DNA of 6,215 nucleotides from an uncultured Clostridia bacterium (GCA_947630315.1 CANRHA010000106.1:1-6215), one strand, 5' to 3'. Positions 1 through 5,647 are shown, counted from the stretch's first letter. Made by a program: numbers and translations. Notes: generated by a model not told the origin, from the letters alone.

Positions 1-90
1 CGTAGGCCCGCAGGTGTACATCTCCACCCTGCCGGGGGTGTGGGTCTTAAAGTCGTCCTTGGTGCGGGTAAGGCTGTTGTAAAGCTTCAT
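1..90 (-). CDS. cysS: Cysteinyl-tRNA synthetase, N-terminal fragment (cut by window edge)
   Basis: CysS charges tRNA-Cys with cysteine in the cytoplasm. Only the first 30 codons are in the window, reading leftwards from an ATG at 90. The peptide opens MKLYNSLTRTK and ends MYTCGPT, the usual start of bacterial CysS; the cysteine at residue 27 matches the conserved zinc ligand of the family. The HIGH and KMSKS motifs lie outside the window. The start codon overlaps the cysE stop as ATGA (90-87), and a Shine-Dalgarno AAGGA lies inside the cysE end at 104-100, 9 nt before the ATG. Translational coupling with cysE is therefore likely, and both genes should be under the upstream cysteine T-box. Identification rests on a short but distinctive N-terminus. 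Confidence 0.9.
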   Translation of the reverse strand, partial: MKLYNSLTRTKDDFKTHTPGRVEMYTCGPT

Positions 91-758
91 TTTAACTCAT
101 CCTTCTCTGTATTTTTAAGATCTTTTATCTTGGCTTCAAGCTGTTCTATCCTCGCCCTCTGGCGGCAAAGCTCCTGAGAAACGGGGTCGGGAATGTGTAT
201 CTGGTCCAGATCGTTCACCCTGACGCCGTTTCTGCGGACTACCCTTGCGGGCACGCCTACGGCCGTTGCGTTTTCGGGCACGGCCTCAAGAACGACGGCG
301 TTGGCGGCTATTTTTGCGTTATCCCCTACCTTGAACGGCCCGAGGACCTTTGCCCCGCAGCCGACCATGACGTTGTTGCCGAGCGTGGGGTGGCGCTTGC
401 CCTTGCCCTTACCGGTCCCGCCGAGCGTCGCCCCCTGATAGAGGGTGCAGTAGTCGCCTATTTCGGCGGTCTCGCCTATAACTACCCCCGAGCCGTGATC
501 AATAAAAAGACCTTTGCCTATTTTTGCGCCCGGGTGGATCTCGATGCCGGTTATAAGCCTGCCGAGCTGGGAAATTACCCTTGCGGCGGTTTTAAAGCCG
601 TTTACATGAAGCCTATGAGCGACGCGGTAGATCATAACCGCGTGAAGCCCCGAATATGTCAGCAGTATCTCGATGTCCGAGCCTGCCGCAGGGTCGCGCT
701 CGCGTATAGAGTTGACGTCGTCTCTGAGCACGGCCAAAAGCGAACTTTTGTTCAACAC
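87..758 (-). CDS. cysE: Serine O-acetyltransferase (short, Bacillus type)
   Basis: CysE transfers acetyl from acetyl-CoA to L-serine, giving O-acetylserine for cysteine synthesis in the cytoplasm. The 223-residue protein has an N-terminal helical part (about 1-65) and a left-handed beta-helix of hexapeptide repeats (about 70-175). Visible family motifs are GIEIHPGAKIG (71-81), FIDHGSGVVIGET (85-97, with D87 and H88), TLGGTGKGKGKRHP (111-124, with H123) and GVPARVV (168-174). It lacks the long N-terminal extension of E. coli CysE, as in Bacillus. The C-terminal part from about 193 looks like a charged coiled coil, and the chain ends in KDELK. It therefore lacks the terminal isoleucine used by E. 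coli-type CysE to bind CysK. The start is GTG at 758, with AGAGG at 768-764; TTG at 755 is an alternative. An out-of-frame ATG (762-760) sits between. It is first gene of the cysE-cysS operon. Confidence 0.95.
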   Translation of the reverse strand: MLNKSSLLAVLRDDVNSIRERDPAAGSDIEILLTYSGLHAVMIYRVAHRLHVNGFKTAARVISQLGRLITGIEIHPGAKIGKGLFIDHGSGVVIGETAEIGDYCTLYQGATLGGTGKGKGKRHPTLGNNVMVGCGAKVLGPFKVGDNAKIAANAVVLEAVPENATAVGVPARVVRRNGVRVNDLDQIHIPDPVSQELCRQRARIEQLEAKIKDLKNTEKDELK

Positions 759-791
759 GCATACCTCTTTTCAAAATTTTCTGCTCGCCCC

Positions 792-896
792 GGCCTCCGG
801 AAGCCCCCGCGCCCCCGGCTCCGCCGGGGGCTGCCCCGCGGCCCTTCGGGCCGCAGGGCCGGCGGGGCGAAGCCCCGCCAGGGGGCTTCCGGGGCC
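792..896. repeat. GC-rich cloverleaf-like palindromic element in the cysE 5' UTR
   Basis: This segment is almost pure G+C and is built of nested inverted repeats. The outer arms 792-808 and 881-896 pair over 16 bp with one bulged T (796). They enclose three perfect hairpins: 811-819 with 823-831 (9 bp, 3-nt loop), 838-844 with 848-854 (7 bp, loop ttc) and 861-868 with 872-879 (8 bp, loop gaa). No gene ends nearby that it could terminate; it lies between the T-box terminator and the cysE start, so it would be transcribed in the cysE leader. There is no credible coding sequence across it. It resembles a dispersed REP- or MITE-like intergenic element, but copy number cannot be seen from one window. 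A post-transcriptional role for cysE is possible but unproven. Confidence 0.75.
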
Positions 897-960
897 TCGG
901 CACGCTGAGAATACGGATGTAAAAATCAGATGTCGAAGATCAGGTTGCAGCGAATGACGC

Positions 961-980
961 GGCGGAATGTAGAAGCCGCC
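961..980 (-). other. Small hairpin just downstream of the T-box terminator
   Basis: GGCGG and CCGCC pair over 5 bp around a 10-nt loop, shortly after the U-run of the T-box terminator on the minus strand. It would form only in read-through transcripts going into cysE. It may be incidental. Confidence 0.35.
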
Positions 981-985
981 GACAT

Positions 986-1024
986 AAAAGCCTCCCCCGC
1001 CGGCAGCGCCGACATAAGGGAGGC
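986..1024 (-). terminator. T-box attenuator (rho-independent terminator)
   Basis: On the minus strand GCCUCCC (1024-1018) pairs with GGGAGGC (996-990), with an inner CGGC/GCCG pairing in the loop, followed by UUUU (989-986). The 5' arm uses the same bases (1024-1019) as the 3' arm of the antiterminator, so the two folds exclude each other. The U-run is short. Confidence 0.88.
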
Positions 1025-1208
1025 GATAGCTCGCGGTTCCACTCCGATTTGTAGCTTTAGGGGCCTTAACGCGGCCAAACGCGGCGGCATTTCCTCCGCC
1101 GGGCTCACGGGCGCACTTCACCGCCTGCCGCGCGCGGTTTCACACCCTCCCCGCTCTCTTTTGCGCAGCATATCCGGCTACTCTTCCCGATCGAAGCTTT
1201 TATGTATT
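986..1208 (-). promoter_or_regulatory. Cysteine T-box riboswitch (leader of cysE-cysS)
   Basis: T-box leaders bind a specific tRNA and let transcription continue when it is uncharged. Read on the minus strand, this leader has a Stem I lower helix CGGG (1189-1186) with CCCG (1111-1108). Its specifier loop has AGUA (1182-1179) on one side and GAAG followed by UGC (1115-1113) on the other. UGC is a cysteine codon. The distal part shows AGAGAG (1159-1154) and GGUGUGAAACC (1146-1136), typical Stem I elements. A GGCGG/CCGCC hairpin follows at 1100-1083. The T-box proper, GGAGTGGAACCGCG, is at 1045-1032. The antiterminator GGAG, 7-nt bulge UGGAACC, GCGA, loop GCUA, UCGC, CUCC (1045-1019) is intact, and it excludes the terminator that follows. 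Uncharged tRNA-Cys should thus raise cysE and cysS expression. The structure and downstream genes agree on cysteine. Confidence 0.95.
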
Positions 1209-1214
1209 GTATGC

Positions 1215-1243
1215 AGTATATCACACCTGCGGGAAAAAATCAA
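1215..1243 (-). promoter_or_regulatory. Promoter of the cysE-cysS operon
   Basis: On the minus strand a -35 box TTGATT (1243-1238) is followed after exactly 17 nt by a -10 box TATACT (1220-1215), which is preceded by an extended -10 TG (TGA). The predicted start is an A near 1208, just before Stem I of the T-box. This is a housekeeping sigma-A-like promoter. Confidence 0.85.
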
Positions 1244-1263
1244 GAGGGCAATAGATAATAGGT

Positions 1264-1284
1264 GTTAGATGTTAGATATTAGAT
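1264..1284. repeat. Three tandem 7-bp repeats (gttagat)
   Basis: GTTAGAT at 1264-1270 and 1271-1277 is followed by ATTAGAT at 1278-1284, and a degenerate fourth unit follows. The array lies in the divergent intergenic region, upstream of the -35 of the cysE promoter and about 90 bp before the -35 of the regulator promoter. Role unknown; slippage of a simple repeat or a protein-binding array are both possible. Confidence 0.7.
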
Positions 1285-1328
1285 ATCAGAGTTTCGGGGA
1301 AGATTTAAAATGATCGCAAAAAGTAAAC

Positions 1329-1339
1329 AAACGGTTAAG
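1329..1339 (-). promoter_or_regulatory. Possible operator half-site for the response regulator
   Basis: The minus strand reads CTTAACCGTTT, an exact 11-nt match to plus-strand positions 2109-2119 in front of the ABC transporter. It lies about 35 bp upstream of the -35 of the regulator's own promoter, in inverted orientation. A second half-site 12 bp further is only weakly matched (TTTACTT). Autoregulation is inferred. Confidence 0.45.
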
Positions 1340-1345
1340 ATTTTG

Positions 1346-1373
1346 CGGCGGGAGGGGTTTTCCGCCGATTTTT
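1346..1373. other. Hairpin with T-run upstream of the regulator promoter
   Basis: CGGCGG (1346-1351) pairs with CCGCCG (1362-1367) and is followed by five T (1369-1373) on the plus strand. This looks like a terminator shape, but no plus-strand gene ends upstream in the window. It may shield the regulator promoter from stray transcription, or it may be incidental. Confidence 0.35.
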
Positions 1374-1374
1374 A

Positions 1375-1403
1375 TTGAGATTTCACGGCGGGTATTATAT
1401 AAT
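1375..1403 (+). promoter_or_regulatory. Promoter of the response regulator gene
   Basis: A -35 box TTGAGA (1375-1380), a 17-nt spacer and a perfect -10 TATAAT (1398-1403) lie 21 bp before the ATG. The predicted start is near 1410, so the leader is very short. This is a strong housekeeping promoter shape. Confidence 0.88.
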
Positions 1404-1424
1404 GGTCTTAAAGGAGGCGCTGTC

Positions 1425-2084
1425 ATGAAGACAATTCTCATAATCGACGACGACGTTTATATCGGCGATATGCTCTGCGAGGCCCTGGGCCGCGAGGGGT
1501 ATTCGACCCTCAGAGCTTATTCCGGAACCGAGGCGCTTTTGGTCCTTGAATCAAAACGCCCCGATCTTATCCTGCTCGATCTCATGCTTCCCGGACTCTC
1601 CGGCGAGGAGCTTCTCCCGAAAATAAAGGATATTCCCGTCATAGTTCTATCCGCAAAGGCCGACGCCGATTCAAAGGTAGATCTCTTGCTAAGCGGCGCC
1701 CGGGATTATGTCACCAAACCCTTCGACCTCAACGAGCTTGCCGCCAGAATAGCCGTTCAGCTTAGGGATTCGACCGGCGGCGAGGGCGGCGTTTTAGAGT
1801 TTGACGGCATTATAATAGACACATCCTCCCACACCGTAGAAGCCTCCGGGCGGCCGGTAAAACTCACCCGAACCGAATACGCCATCTTAAAACTACTGAT
1901 GCAAAGACCCGCGCAGGTATTCACAAAATCTCAGCTGCTCGATAAAATTTCCGCCGACACCCCTGACTGCACCGACAGCTCCCTGAAAATACACATTTCA
2001 AACCTCAGGCGAAAGCTCCGCGAAGCCTCCGGCAAAGACTACATAGAGGCGGTTTGGGGGATAGGCTTTAAGCTGAAAAAATAA
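1425..2084 (+). CDS. OmpR/PhoB-family DNA-binding response regulator (no adjacent kinase)
   Basis: This is a two-domain cytoplasmic transcription regulator of 219 residues, normal family length. The receiver domain (about 1-115) has the acidic pocket D8-D9-D10, the phospho-acceptor D52 in LLDLMLPG, S76 in VLSAKAD, and K98 in YVTKPF. The C-terminal winged helix (about 122-218) shows the typical KLTRTEYAILKLL, the recognition-helix part SSLKIHISNLRRKLR and the closing wing AVWGIGFKL. All residues needed for phosphorylation are present. The start ATG follows AAGGAGG (1411-1417) by 7 nt. Such regulators normally sit beside a histidine kinase, but none follows: the next gene is an ABC ATPase 128 bp on. 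It probably controls the exporter genes downstream, whose promoter region carries direct repeats, and perhaps itself. Which signal it answers cannot be read from the window. Confidence 0.95.
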   Translation: MKTILIIDDDVYIGDMLCEALGREGYSTLRAYSGTEALLVLESKRPDLILLDLMLPGLSGEELLPKIKDIPVIVLSAKADADSKVDLLLSGARDYVTKPFDLNELAARIAVQLRDSTGGEGGVLEFDGIIIDTSSHTVEASGRPVKLTRTEYAILKLLMQRPAQVFTKSQLLDKISADTPDCTDSSLKIHISNLRRKLREASGKDYIEAVWGIGFKLKK

Positions 2085-2096
2085 TTTTGACCGAAT

Positions 2097-2142
2097 CTTT
2101 ACGACTTCCTTAACCGTTTTCTTAACCCCCGGGGCGTATTAT
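2097..2142 (+). promoter_or_regulatory. Activator-type promoter of the ABC operon with direct repeats in place of -35
   Basis: Two exact 7-mers CTTAACC (2109-2115 and 2121-2127) and a weaker CTTTACG (2097-2103) recur with a 12-bp period. They end 9 bp before a -10 like TATTAT (2137-2142); TATATT at 2140-2145 is an overlapping option. No acceptable -35 is found 16-18 bp upstream. Direct repeats at this place are the arrangement used by OmpR/PhoB-family activators, such as the PhoB box of enterobacteria and TTAACA repeats of Bacillus PhoP. Binding by the regulator encoded just upstream is inferred. Confidence 0.6.
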
Positions 2143-2168
2143 ATTCATCGCGGGATATACCCGACTAT

Positions 2169-2191
2169 CCGCAGGGCCGCATACCCTGCGG
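2169..2191 (+). other. Leader hairpin before the ABC ATPase ribosome site
   Basis: CCGCAGGG (2169-2176) and CCCTGCGG (2184-2191) form a perfect 8-bp stem with a 7-nt loop, ending 8 nt before AAGGAG. A smaller CGGG/CCCG stem lies at 2151-2163. There is no U-run, so it is not a terminator; mRNA stabilisation or an effect on translation is possible. Confidence 0.6.
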
Positions 2192-2212
2192 CATCAAAAA
2201 AGGAGAATAGCT

Positions 2213-3115
2213 ATGGAATATGTTCTTACGGCAAACTCGCTCTATAAGGATTACGGAAAATTCCGCGCGCTTGCGGGGCTTAGTATAAAGGTACCGAAAG
2301 GCGCGATATACGGGCTTGTGGGAAAAAACGGCGCGGGCAAAACCACCCTCATACGCATAATATGCGGGCTTCAGAACCCCACCCTCGGCGACTACACCCT
2401 GTACGGCGTAGAGCATCGCAGTTCAAAAATTTCAAAGGCGCGCCGAAGAATGGGCGCGGTCGTTGAAACGCCGTCGGTTTATCTTGATATGTCTGCGAGT
2501 GAAAACTTAAAACAGCAGTACCGCGTCCTGGGTCTGCCGTCTTTTGACGGGATAGATGAAATTCTCAAGCTTGTCGGGCTTGAGGGCACAGGTAGGAAAA
2601 AGGCAAAGAACTTCTCCCTCGGAATGCGCCAGCGCCTCGGGATAGCCATAGCCCTTTGCGGCAGCCCCGATTTTCTGGTTCTTGACGAGCCGGTAAACGG
2701 CCTCGACCCTCAGGGAATAGTTGAGATTCGCGAGCTGATCCTGAAACTCAACCGCGAGAAAAACATAACCGTGCTGATCTCGAGTCACATTTTGGACGAG
2801 CTTTCAAAGCTTGCAACTCACTACGGATTCATCGACGGCGGCAAGACTGTAAAGGAGATATCCGCCGAGGAGCTTGAAGCCGCCTGCCGCAAGTGCATGA
2901 GGATAGAAGTCACAGATACTCCGGCTCTGGCGAGGGTCCTTGACAAAATGAACGCGGAATATAAGATACTCTCAGAGACCGAGGCCGACGTATATGCAAA
3001 GATAAATATAACCGCGCTTACAAACGCGCTTTCCGCCGAGAACTGCGAGCTCATATCGGCAGCCGAAAAGGACGAGAGCCTTGAAAGCTACTATATAAGC
3101 CTTATCGGCAAATAA
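2213..3115 (+). CDS. ABC transporter ATP-binding protein, LanF/BcrA-like
   Basis: This 300-residue protein is the ATPase that drives the membrane exporter encoded by the next three genes. Walker A is GKNGAGKT (37-44). A glutamate (E85, in VVETPSVY) stands where most ABC proteins have the Q-loop glutamine. The signature is the variant NFSLGMRQRLG (133-143). Walker B is FLVLDEP (154-160) with catalytic E159, the D-loop is GLDP (163-166), and the switch histidine is H192. A C-terminal extension of about 80 residues follows. An E-loop with this signature is typical of lantibiotic-immunity (LanF) and bacitracin-export (BcrA) ATPases and their relatives. The start follows AAGGAG (2200-2205) by 7 nt. 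It is the first gene of a four-gene transcription unit and probably works as a dimer. Substrate is not determinable; peptide antibiotic export or immunity is the leading guess. Confidence 0.93.
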   Translation: MEYVLTANSLYKDYGKFRALAGLSIKVPKGAIYGLVGKNGAGKTTLIRIICGLQNPTLGDYTLYGVEHRSSKISKARRRMGAVVETPSVYLDMSASENLKQQYRVLGLPSFDGIDEILKLVGLEGTGRKKAKNFSLGMRQRLGIAIALCGSPDFLVLDEPVNGLDPQGIVEIRELILKLNREKNITVLISSHILDELSKLATHYGFIDGGKTVKEISAEELEAACRKCMRIEVTDTPALARVLDKMNAEYKILSETEADVYAKINITALTNALSAENCELISAAEKDESLESYYISLIGK

Positions 3116-3129
3116 AGGAGGGCTAAGAT

Positions 3130-3999
3130 ATGAGAAACCTTATTTCGGCAAATTTTAACCGACTGTTCAAAAGCCGCCTTTTCTGGATACTTGCGGCGGC
3201 AACCCTTATATATTCGGCATGGGCGACATACGACGGCGCCAAAAAGCTCGTCGCCGACGCGGAACACTATTTCAGCGCAGTTTCGGAGCGGTTCTGTTTC
3301 GATCACGGCCCGGTGGTGCTAATGATCCTGCCGGTGTTCATATCCCTATACCTCGGAACGGAGTTCTCGGACGGAACCATGCGCAACAAGATAACCGTAG
3401 GCAACAGGCGCGGAAAAATTTATCTCGCCGATTTTCTTGCCGCGGCGGGCGGATCGCTTGTGATCTGCGCGGCGTGGCATATCGGGGCGATGTCGGCGCT
3501 GCCGGTTCTGGGCGTTTGGAAAATAGGCATAGCGGGCTGGCTTCTTTCGGTGATAAAGTCGATGCTGTTCTGCGCGGCGTTTTCGGCGGTCCTCTGCCTT
3601 GTGAGTCATATTGTAACCAACAAGGCTGCGGTCGCGATCATAGAAATAATGCTCGCCCTCGCGATGATACTTGCGGGAAGCCTTCTTTACAACCTGCTTA
3701 TGGAACCTGAGACGGTTTCAAGCGGCGTGGAGATAATCGCCGACGATGACGGCAACACGGTAATGAAGCCGCTCTCCCCTCACCCGAACGCGGATTACAT
3801 CGCCGAGCCCGGGCGGACGGCATGTAAAAGGGTGCTGAACGCCCTGCCGAGCGGCCAGGCGATACTTTTGGCCAACATAGCCGACTCGGACGACGAACAG
3901 CTCGACATGCAGGCGTATTCCTTCTGCGCCTCGGCTTGTATAATCGCCGCCTGCACCGCCCTCGGCGCCGCAGCCTTTGGCAGGAAGGATCTGAAATAG
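3130..3999 (+). CDS. ABC-2 type permease, paralogue 1
   Basis: This is a 289-residue integral membrane protein, probably with six transmembrane segments (about 17-34, 60-78, 102-125, 135-160, 167-190 and 262-284). After the second comes the cytoplasmic motif LGTEFSDGTMRNKITVG (75-91), then KIYLA, which is shared with the next gene and is probably the coupling region to the ATPase. Between segments 5 and 6 is a polar stretch of about 70 residues, likely outside the membrane, ending in a hydrophobic LNALPSGQAIL. The tail AAFGRKDLK recurs in the paralogues. Shine-Dalgarno AAAGGAGG lies 14 nt after the ATPase stop, 8 nt before the ATG. With its partners it should form the channel of the exporter. 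Family membership is clear; substrate is unknown. Confidence 0.9.
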   Translation: MRNLISANFNRLFKSRLFWILAAATLIYSAWATYDGAKKLVADAEHYFSAVSERFCFDHGPVVLMILPVFISLYLGTEFSDGTMRNKITVGNRRGKIYLADFLAAAGGSLVICAAWHIGAMSALPVLGVWKIGIAGWLLSVIKSMLFCAAFSAVLCLVSHIVTNKAAVAIIEIMLALAMILAGSLLYNLLMEPETVSSGVEIIADDDGNTVMKPLSPHPNADYIAEPGRTACKRVLNALPSGQAILLANIADSDDEQLDMQAYSFCASACIIAACTALGAAAFGRKDLK

Positions 4000-4009
4000 G
4001 AGGTGCGTC

Positions 4010-4789
4010 ATGGGCAATCTGCTTTGCGCCGGGGGCGTCAGACTTTTAAAGAGCAGGATATTCCGGCTGCTCGTTGCGGCCGAGGCGGTTTGGGGAACCT
4101 TTTTAGCCTGGCTTATATGCCGCTTCGGCAGCGTAAATGAAAACCTCGGGCTGTCGGTGTATATGCCGATGACCTACCTATGCGTCGCGGCGGCGGTTTT
4201 CTGCGGGTTTTACATCGGCACCGACTACTCGGACGGCACCCTGCGAAATAAAATCTCCGTCGGGCGCACGCGCGAGAGCGTCTACCTTTCAAACCTTTTC
4301 ATCTGCTGCCTCGCCGGCCTTGCCGTACTGATAACTCACCTGTGCGCGTTCTTTGCGGCGGGGTATCTGTTCATGGGCCGGGTATTTATCCCGCATTCGT
4401 TCGCCATGGGGCTTGTCTGCGCGTTTGCAACTACCGTCGGCTCGGCCTCGCTGTTCACGATGACTTCCATGCTCTGCTCAAAAACGGCCTCGGCGGCGGT
4501 TTCTAATATACTCGTATCGATGGCGATGATTGCCTTCGGAGTGATCGCGTATATGAAATATTCCGAGCCGGAATTTTTGCCCGGCGGCGCTGAGAATTTC
4601 CGATACGTCGGCGGGGCGGCAAGGTCTGTTCTCGGCTTTTTTGAGGCCGTCCTGCCAACTTCTTCGATGCTTGAAACCATACTCGGGACCCCTTCCGGCT
4701 GTTCAAGGGTAATTATATGCAGCCTGTCGGCGGCGGCCGTTTTCACCGGCGTGGGAATGGCGGCCTTCAAAAGAAAAAACATCTTCTGA
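4010..4789 (+). CDS. ABC-2 type permease, paralogue 2
   Basis: This 259-residue permease probably has six transmembrane segments (about 18-38, 50-71, 95-121, 130-155, 160-182 and 232-252). The motif IGTDYSDGTLRNKISVGRTR (69-88) followed by VYLSNLF matches paralogue 1 closely, and the tail AAFKRKNIF also matches. The segment 5-6 stretch is shorter (about 50 residues) but keeps an equivalent of the LNALPSGQ part (EAVLPTSSMLE). The ribosome site AGGAGG (3998-4003) overlaps the stop codon of the previous gene, so translation is likely coupled, at a 6-nt spacing. It probably pairs with another permease around one ATPase dimer, as LanE/LanG do. Confidence 0.9.
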   Translation: MGNLLCAGGVRLLKSRIFRLLVAAEAVWGTFLAWLICRFGSVNENLGLSVYMPMTYLCVAAAVFCGFYIGTDYSDGTLRNKISVGRTRESVYLSNLFICCLAGLAVLITHLCAFFAAGYLFMGRVFIPHSFAMGLVCAFATTVGSASLFTMTSMLCSKTASAAVSNILVSMAMIAFGVIAYMKYSEPEFLPGGAENFRYVGGAARSVLGFFEAVLPTSSMLETILGTPSGCSRVIICSLSAAAVFTGVGMAAFKRKNIF

Positions 4790-4801
4790 CGGGGTGATAA
4801 A

Positions 4802-5647
4802 ATGTTATGCCTGTTAAACGCATCGGCGAAAAATTATCTTCATTCGGCGGGGCTTTGGGCGGCTTTGGCGCTCTCGGCCGCGCTGGGGATTATCTGCGGA
4901 ATAGAGTTCGGACCGGGCGGAAGCGCAGACGTTCAGCTTCTCGGCGGCGCGCCGATAGTCATAAGCGTGATCCTCGCGGTCATGAGCGTATCAAAAGAAT
5001 GGGAGTGCCGCACGTTCATCAACAAAATAGCCGTCGGGCGAACAAAAGCGCAGGTGTATCTGAGCGAGCTTATTACCGGGCTTTCGGCAAGCGCGGCGGT
5101 CTATGCCGCTTTCGGGCTGGGCTTCGCGGCGGGTCATAGAGACGTATTCGGAAAATACGCCCTCTGGCTTTTGCGGCTGGGGATCCTTATGACGTTAGCG
5201 GGATTAAGCATTTCCGCGCTGGCAATAGCGGTGAGTTTTTCGGCAAAGTCGCATAACCCCGCGCTGGTGATAAGCCTTGCGGCGGTGTTTGCGATGCTGT
5301 TTTTCTCGGAGCTGGCCGGGAATTTCATCTACAAAAACGAGATAAAAACCGAGTTTTACACGCAGATATACGCGCGGCTCGAAGCGGGCGCCGATGTCGG
5401 GATGACCCCCGAGCCGCCGGGAGATATTGTTTCTGCGGAAAAGCTCGGGCGGGTGAAATTTCTCAACGCCCTGAACCCCATCGGCGCGCTCGATTTATAT
5501 TCCGGCGAGGCGCTTGCGTATCTTGAAGGCCGCCCGCCGGACGGCTACGAGCGCTGCCCGAAGGGTCTTCCGCTCTGCTCTGCGGGGCTTATAGCCGTGT
5601 TTTCCATGGCGGGGCTGTGGGCGTTCAGGGGGAAAAATATTGAGTAA
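4802..5647 (+). CDS. ABC-2 type permease, paralogue 3 (diverged)
   Basis: This 281-residue protein has about six transmembrane segments (16-34, 48-63, 90-110, 121-146, 152-173 and 257-275). The coupling motif is changed: the first half, GTxxSDGT, is lost and reads SKEWECRT, while the second half NKIAVGRTKAQVYLSEL (74-90) is kept. The tail is WAFRGKNIE. A polar insert of about 80 residues lies between segments 5 and 6 and contains LNALNPIGAL, equivalent to the other two. Start ATG at 4802 follows GGGGTG (4791-4796) by 5 nt, 12 nt after the previous stop. It is the last gene of the operon, followed by a terminator. Three permeases with one ATPase exceed the usual two; this one may serve a different subunit role, or it may be drifting. 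Confidence 0.88.
   Translation: MLCLLNASAKNYLHSAGLWAALALSAALGIICGIEFGPGGSADVQLLGGAPIVISVILAVMSVSKEWECRTFINKIAVGRTKAQVYLSELITGLSASAAVYAAFGLGFAAGHRDVFGKYALWLLRLGILMTLAGLSISALAIAVSFSAKSHNPALVISLAAVFAMLFFSELAGNFIYKNEIKTEFYTQIYARLEAGADVGMTPEPPGDIVSAEKLGRVKFLNALNPIGALDLYSGEALAYLEGRPPDGYERCPKGLPLCSAGLIAVFSMAGLWAFRGKNIE

Noticed and set aside
792..896. GC-rich palindrome as a transcription terminator
   Set aside because: No U-run follows on either strand and no gene ends at it; it lies within the cysE leader.
195..908. Long plus-strand open frame of 237 codons
   Set aside because: It lies antisense to cysE and runs on into the GC-rich element; the minus-strand frame is a clear CysE with all motifs.
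613..1121. Minus-strand open frames through the cysE leader
   Set aside because: They translate the GC-rich palindrome and T-box into low-complexity Gly/Ala/Arg/Pro sequence; the RNA structures explain this DNA better.
930..1268. Plus-strand open frame of 112 codons
   Set aside because: It covers the complement of the T-box leader and cysE promoter, has no protein-like features and no good ribosome site.
2085..2212. Remnant of a histidine kinase between regulator and ATPase
   Set aside because: The 128-bp gap holds repeats, a -10 and a hairpin; no kinase-like codons were seen.
3219..3710. Plus-strand open frame of 163 codons inside permease 1
   Set aside because: Out-of-frame shadow of a membrane protein gene, very rich in Arg, without motifs.
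4336..4782. Minus-strand open frame of 148 codons inside permease 2
   Set aside because: Antisense shadow; the plus-strand frame shares motifs with its two paralogues and has a proper ribosome site.
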